Translations under genes and position numbers: made by a program | In this document: positions 59,901-64,000 of the stretch, in pieces | Layout: each line of letters begins with the position of its first letter | Position numbering within the stretch: position 1 is the stretch's first letter | Notes under the pieces: generated by a model | Told to the model about the DNA's origin: nothing | The model's input: the letters and a program-made list of their open reading frames with translations, nothing else | The model's database searches: none | DNA from: Luteimonas padinae | GTDB taxonomy: Bacteria > Pseudomonadota > Gammaproteobacteria > Xanthomonadales > Xanthomonadaceae | Assembly: GCF_014652935.1 (NCBI RefSeq) | Contig: NZ_BMZT01000001.1 | Span: 186,001-250,000 of the forward strand | Direction: 5' to 3' | DNA: 64,000 nucleotides

Positions 59901-60395
59901 ATGGAAGCCCCGGACGACGCGGAACTGGCGCGACTTGCGCGGGACACCGGCGCACGGCTGATGGCCAGCCGCGACATGCTGGTCACCGCCGAGAGCTGCA
60001 CCGGCGGCTGGATCGCGAAGGTCGTGACCGACATCGCCGGCTCTTCGGCATGGTTCGACTGCGGCATGGCCGTCTACAGCTACGAGGCCAAGCAGGCGCT
60101 GCTGGGCGTGCGCCCGCAGACGCTGGAGGAGCACGGCGCGGTCAGCCGCGAGACCGTGATCGAGATGGTCTCCGGCGCGCTGGTGCACTCGGGCGCCACC
60201 GTCGCGGTGGCGGTGACCGGCATCGCCGGCCCCGGCGGCGGCACCGGGGACAAGCCCGTGGGCACGGTGTGGATCGCCTGGAAGCGCCGCGGCGGCTATC
60301 CGCAGGCGGAAGTCTTCCACTTCGACGGCGACCGCGACGCGGTGCGCCGGCGCACCGTCGCCGAGGCCCTGCACGGGCTGGAGCGGCTGCTGTGA
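59901..60395 (+). CDS. pncC: Nicotinamide-nucleotide amidase (CinA C-terminal type)
   Basis: A 164-residue protein consisting only of the CinA C-terminal domain, which deamidates NMN to NaMN for NAD recycling. Conserved parts: [54 protein letters not shown] and [20 protein letters not shown]. The GGAAGGA ribosome-binding site supports ATG 59901. In Xanthomonas this gene lies directly before lexA-recA; here an ABC1-type kinase gene is in between. It may also be named cinA. Confidence 0.93.
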   Translation: MEAPDDAELARLARDTGARLMASRDMLVTAESCTGGWIAKVVTDIAGSSAWFDCGMAVYSYEAKQALLGVRPQTLEEHGAVSRETVIEMVSGALVHSGATVAVAVTGIAGPGGGTGDKPVGTVWIAWKRRGGYPQAEVFHFDGDRDAVRRRTVAEALHGLERLL

Positions 60396-60414
60396 GCGGG
60401 CGGGCGCGGTGACC

Positions 60415-62097
60415 ATGCTCGACGCGCTCGCCGGCGTCCGCGACCTCGGCCGGCTGCAGGAAATCGCCAGCGTCTTCGTGCGCCACGGCTTCGGCGACCT
60501 GGTCCGGCGCAGCGGCATGGCCGGGGTGCTCGAGCGCGCCGGGCGGCTGCTGCACTGGGAGCACGCGGAAGAGCGCCCTGCATTGCTGCCGCCGGCGCGC
60601 CTGCGCCGCGCGCTGCAGGAGCTGGGGCCGACCTTCGTCAAGCTCGGCCAGGTGCTGGCCACGCGCGTGGACCTGCTGCCGCCGGAATGGATCGCCGAAC
60701 TGGGGCTGCTGCAGAACGCGGTGCCGGCGCTGTCGTGGGAGGCGGTGTATCCGCAGCTGGTCGAGGACCTGGGCATGGCGCCGGAGGAGGCCTTCGCCCG
60801 CGTGGAGACGGTGCCGGTGGCCGCGGCATCGCTGGCGCAGGCGCACCGCGCGTGGCTCCACGACGGCAGCCCGGTGATCCTGAAGGTGCGGCGCCCGGGA
60901 ATCACCGCCACGGTCGAGGCCGACCTGCGGCTGATGGCGCGACTGGCCGAGGTGATCGAATCGCAGCTGCCCGACCTGCGCCGCTACCGCCCGGTGGAGG
61001 TGGTGCGGCAGTTCCGCGACTCGCTGCGCCGCGAGCTCGATTTCGCTGCCGAATGCCGCAGCGCCGAGCGCATCGCCGCCAACTTCGCCGACGACCCGGG
61101 CCTGGTGGTGCCGCGGGTGCACTGGCGGTGGACCTCGGAGCGGCTCAACGTCCAGGACTTCATCGATGGCATTCCGGCGGGCGACCTGGCCGCCGTCGAT
61201 GCCGCGGGGCTGGACCGCACCGCGCTGGCGCGCGCCGGCGCCGGCATCGTGCTCGAGATGCTGCTCGAGGACGGCCTGTTCCACGCCGACCCGCATCCGG
61301 GGAACATCTTCTTCCTGCGTGACGGGCGCATCGCGCTGATCGATTTCGGCATGGTCGGCCACCTCGGCGAGCGCCGGCGGCTGGAGATCGCGCGCCTGCT
61401 GCACGGCATGGTGGTGCAGGACGCCGAGTCCGTGGCCGACATCCTGCTGGACTGGAGCCTGGGCGGCGAGGTCGACGAGGAGCGGCTGGAGTCCGACACC
61501 GCGACCCTGGTCGACCGCTACCGCGGCGTGCCGCTGAAGGACCTGCGCATGGGCACGATGCTGTCCGACGCCGCCGGCCTGCTGCGCGCCCACGGCCTGG
61601 TGCTGCCGCCGGACCTGGCGCTGGTGATCAAGGCCTTCCTGACGCTGGAAGGGTTCGGGCGCCAGCTCGATCCCGGCTTCGACATGGCGACCGAGGCGAA
61701 GCCCTGGCTGGAGCGGGTGCTGCTGCGCAGGTTCGCGCCGTCGGTGCTGGCGCGGCGCGGGCGCCGCGGGCTGGCCGGCATGCTGGAACTCGGCGCGGAA
61801 CTCCCGCGCGACCTGCGCCGGCTGCTGCGCGCCGCCCGCGGCGGGCGCCTGGGCGCGCGCATCGACATCCCCACGCTCGACGCCTTCGGCGACCGCATCG
61901 ACAGCGCCGCCAGCCGGCTGACGATGGGCGTGATCACCGCGGCACTGATCATCGGCTCCTCGATCGTGATGAACAGCGTCGGCGGCGGCGCACGCAACCA
62001 GTGGCTGATGGCGCTGGGCGTGGCCGGCTTCGTCGGGGCGGCGGCGCTGGGGGTCTGGATCGTCTATTCGATCTGGAAGGGCGCGCACCGGCGTTGA
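60415..62097 (+). CDS. ABC1/UbiB-family atypical kinase, membrane-anchored
   Basis: A 560-residue protein-kinase-like ATPase. It has the family KxGQ motif (LGPTFVKLGQVLATR), the Ala-rich nucleotide loop AAASLAQAH, the beta3 Lys in VILKVRRPG, the catalytic loop LFHADPHPGNIFF and the metal-binding DFG (ALIDFGMVGHLG). Two C-terminal transmembrane segments (about 505-525 and 532-553) anchor it. UbiB proteins support ubiquinone biosynthesis or lipid trafficking. This may be a second paralogue rather than the true ubiB, since no ubi genes are near. GTG at 60409 is an alternative start. It ends 33 bp before lexA. Confidence 0.88.
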   Translation: MLDALAGVRDLGRLQEIASVFVRHGFGDLVRRSGMAGVLERAGRLLHWEHAEERPALLPPARLRRALQELGPTFVKLGQVLATRVDLLPPEWIAELGLLQNAVPALSWEAVYPQLVEDLGMAPEEAFARVETVPVAAASLAQAHRAWLHDGSPVILKVRRPGITATVEADLRLMARLAEVIESQLPDLRRYRPVEVVRQFRDSLRRELDFAAECRSAERIAANFADDPGLVVPRVHWRWTSERLNVQDFIDGIPAGDLAAVDAAGLDRTALARAGAGIVLEMLLEDGLFHADPHPGNIFFLRDGRIALIDFGMVGHLGERRRLEIARLLHGMVVQDAESVADILLDWSLGGEVDEERLESDTATLVDRYRGVPLKDLRMGTMLSDAAGLLRAHGLVLPPDLALVIKAFLTLEGFGRQLDPGFDMATEAKPWLERVLLRRFAPSVLARRGRRGLAGMLELGAELPRDLRRLLRAARGGRLGARIDIPTLDAFGDRIDSAASRLTMGVITAALIIGSSIVMNSVGGGARNQWLMALGVAGFVGAAALGVWIVYSIWKGAHRR

Positions 62098-62122
62098 TTC
62101 CCGGGCGGGTTAGTAGTATTAC
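62094..62122 (+). promoter_or_regulatory. Predicted lexA promoter
   Basis: TTGATT (62094-62099) and TATTAC (62117-62122) are 17 bases apart. Transcription would start at about 62129-62131, on the start codon. The -10 box lies inside the LexA operator. Confidence 0.5.
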
Positions 62123-62128
62123 TGCTAA
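62110..62128. promoter_or_regulatory. LexA (SOS) box of lexA
   Basis: The minus strand reads TTAGCAGTAATACTACTAA, an exact match to the Xanthomonas LexA consensus TTAG-N6-TACTA and a near-perfect palindrome. It ends 2 bases before the lexA ATG, so bound LexA would cover the promoter and start codon (autoregulation). Confidence 0.9.
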
Positions 62129-62130
62129 CC

Positions 62131-62823
62131 ATGGACATCACCGACACCCAGCAGGCGGTCCTCGCCCTGATCGCCGAGCGCATCGCGGAGGAGGGCATGC
62201 CGCCCTCGCAGGCCGAGATCGCCCGCGCCTTCGGGTTCAGCAGCGTGCGCGCGGCGCAGTACCACCTCGAGGCGCTGGAAGCCGCCGGCGCCATCGAGCG
62301 CGTGCCGGGCCGGGCCCGCGGCATCCGCGTGCTGCGGGCACCCGGAGCAGCTGTAGGAGCAGCTACAGCTGCGACCCGGAATCCACCGAAATCCCGGGTC
62401 GTAGCTGCTCCTGCAGTCCCCCAGTCCCCTGCGGACGACCTCCTCGAACTCCCCGTCCTCGGCCAGGTCGCCGCCGGCGTCCCCATCGGCGCCGACATCG
62501 GCAGCGACCAGGTGGTGCTGATGGACCGCGCCTTCTTCTCCCCCGCGCCGGACTACCTGCTGCGCGTGCGCGGCGACTCGATGCGTGACGAGGGCATCTT
62601 CGACGGCGACCTGATCGGCGTGCACCGCACCGCGGATGCGCGCTCGGGCCAGATCGTGATCGCGCGCATCGACGACGAGATCACCGTCAAACTGCTGAAG
62701 GTCGGCAAGGACCGCATCCGCCTGCTGCCGCGCAACCCCGACTACGCGCCGATCGAGGTCGCGCCTGGCCAGGACTTCGCCATCGAGGGCCTGTACTGCG
62801 GCCTCGTAAGGCCCAACCGGTGA
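62131..62823 (+). CDS. lexA: LexA repressor, with REP-derived hinge insertion
   Basis: A 230-residue SOS repressor/protease. The winged-helix DNA-binding domain (about residues 1-70) contains PPSQAEIARAFGFSSVRAAQ. The C-terminal S24 domain has the cleavage site in VLGQVAAGVP (Ala-Gly), the catalytic Ser in RGDSMRDEGIFDGD and the Lys in ITVKLLK. The hinge, residues about 74-95 (VGAATAATRNPPKSRVVAAP), is encoded by a complete paired REP element. It makes the protein about 20 residues longer than usual Xanthomonadaceae LexA. There is no Shine-Dalgarno sequence, and a predicted promoter suggests a leaderless message. Confidence 0.95.
   Translation: MDITDTQQAVLALIAERIAEEGMPPSQAEIARAFGFSSVRAAQYHLEALEAAGAIERVPGRARGIRVLRAPGAAVGAATAATRNPPKSRVVAAPAVPQSPADDLLELPVLGQVAAGVPIGADIGSDQVVLMDRAFFSPAPDYLLRVRGDSMRDEGIFDGDLIGVHRTADARSGQIVIARIDDEITVKLLKVGKDRIRLLPRNPDYAPIEVAPGQDFAIEGLYCGLVRPNR
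62352..62415. repeat. Paired REP element inside the lexA coding sequence
   Basis: TGTAGGAGCAGCTACAGCTG (from 62352) continues with CGACCCGG and is mirrored by CCGGGTCGTAGCTGCTCCTG ending at 62415. It is read in frame through the LexA hinge without a stop codon. Confidence 0.9.
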
Positions 62824-62875
62824 GCGCTCCTGCAGGCCCCGCTTTTGTGGGGGAAGCCTTTGTGCAGGCGGCTTT

Positions 62876-62943
62876 TGTAGGAGCGGCTACAGCCGCGAAT
62901 GGCATCGCCACAGACATTCACCGCGGCTATAGCCGCTCCCCCA
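62876..62943. repeat. Paired REP element (lexA-recA gap)
   Basis: TGTAGGAGCGGCTACAGCCG (from 62876) is mirrored by CGCGGCTATAGCCGCTCCC towards 62943, the same family as the element in the lexA hinge. Confidence 0.85.
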
Positions 62944-63000
62944 AAGGCCGCTCCCGCAAAGGCCGCCCCCCCAAAGGCCGCCCCCACATTGGCCGCACCA
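62937..63000. repeat. Degenerate 14-16-bp tandem repeat
   Basis: Four consecutive units of the form AAAGGCCGCTCCCGC / AAAGGCCGCCCCCCC, the last one decayed (ATTGGCCGC), extend from the right arm of the REP element. Confidence 0.65.
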
Positions 63001-63199
63001 GCGGCAGCAGCAGCGGCAGTACCGGCGACAGTCGCGGCGGCATTTCCCCACCGGAATGCGCGGGGTCGCCCGCTGCCACCGCCGCTTCCAGGCGCCCAGT
63101 CTCAGTCCCGTGCCGACGCGTCGCAGCCTTTGCGACCCCGGCCGGCCACACTGCATCCAATCCCGAATCCCGCAATATCAAGACCTGAGGACACCACGA

Positions 63200-64000
<801 letters not shown>

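Larger units (their letters stand above)
62824..63199. other. 376-bp repeat-rich region between lexA and recA
   Basis: No gene is seen. The left part has three CTTTTGT-type units (62842-62880) that lead into a paired REP element (62876-62943). It is followed by four degenerate AAAGGCCGC-plus-C-run tandem units to about 63000. The rest is GC-rich, with a recA ribosome-binding site (GAGGA at 63188-63192). No TTAG-N6-TACTA LexA box is found anywhere in it. Confidence 0.65.

Overview
The window is high-GC (roughly 70% by eye), densely coded chromosomal DNA from a gammaproteobacterium, most likely Xanthomonadaceae in the Lysobacter/Luteimonas/Xanthomonas range. This rests on the order mutS ... cinA-type gene - lexA - recA, the rplU-rpmA-obgE, rpsT/murJ-ribF-ileS-lspA-ispH and rpsP-rimM-trmD-rplS blocks, the fused MoaC-MoaB protein, a Xanthomonas-type LexA box (TTAG-N6-TACTA), many TGTAGGAGC-type REP hairpins, and -10 boxes that lie almost on the start codon. 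The genus cannot be fixed from the sequence alone.

Layout. 1-6.9 kb: end of a 2OG-Fe(II) oxygenase gene, a TonB-C-like protein, nth, two crotonase-family enzymes, a periplasmic FKBP isomerase, a DUF1289-Nudix-sulfurtransferase operon and a PCuAC copper chaperone. 6.9-12.4 kb: the most unusual region, a Fap-like (functional amyloid) export cluster. It has a sigma-54-type promoter, a glycine/alanine/aspartate-rich exported protein, two small proteins carrying an 'AMRGG' double-glycine-like site, a C39 peptidase and a FapF-like coiled-coil/beta-barrel protein. It is followed by a sigma-54 activator gene that looks broken by an internal deletion. 12.4-18.4 kb: thioesterase, uvrA and a secreted subtilase. 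18.9-28.5 kb: ribosomal protein, Obg, MurJ, RibF, IleS, LspA and IspH housekeeping genes.

28.7-33.4 kb: accessory island with two apparent antibacterial effector/immunity pairs (lipoprotein + GH24-like lysozyme + membrane protein; lipase + ankyrin protein) and a dense patch of palindromic repeats. 33.4-37.7 kb: tRNA-Thr(CGT), a GMC oxidoreductase, radA and a CcsA-like protein. 37.9-42.4 kb: an overlapping molybdenum cofactor operon (moaA, moaCB fusion, moeA, moaD, moaE, unknown) lying between the ccsA-like gene and ffh. 42.5-49.2 kb: ffh, a PLP class IV enzyme, the rpsP operon, a MATE exporter and hslR. 49.3-57 kb: another palindromic element, katA, a DUF937 protein, a MOSC protein, mutS and a globin-coupled diguanylate cyclase. 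57-64 kb: a TonB-dependent receptor, pncC/cinA-like gene, an ABC1/UbiB kinase, lexA (whose hinge contains a translated REP element) and recA, which runs off the end.

Genes that plausibly work together: the Fap-like set as one export/assembly machine; lexA/recA/uvrA/mutS/nth/radA as repair functions (only lexA shows a visible SOS box); the moa/moe genes as one translationally coupled operon; and the lysozyme and lipase with neighbouring predicted immunity proteins. No CRISPR array, insertion sequence, integrase or plasmid-type gene was seen.
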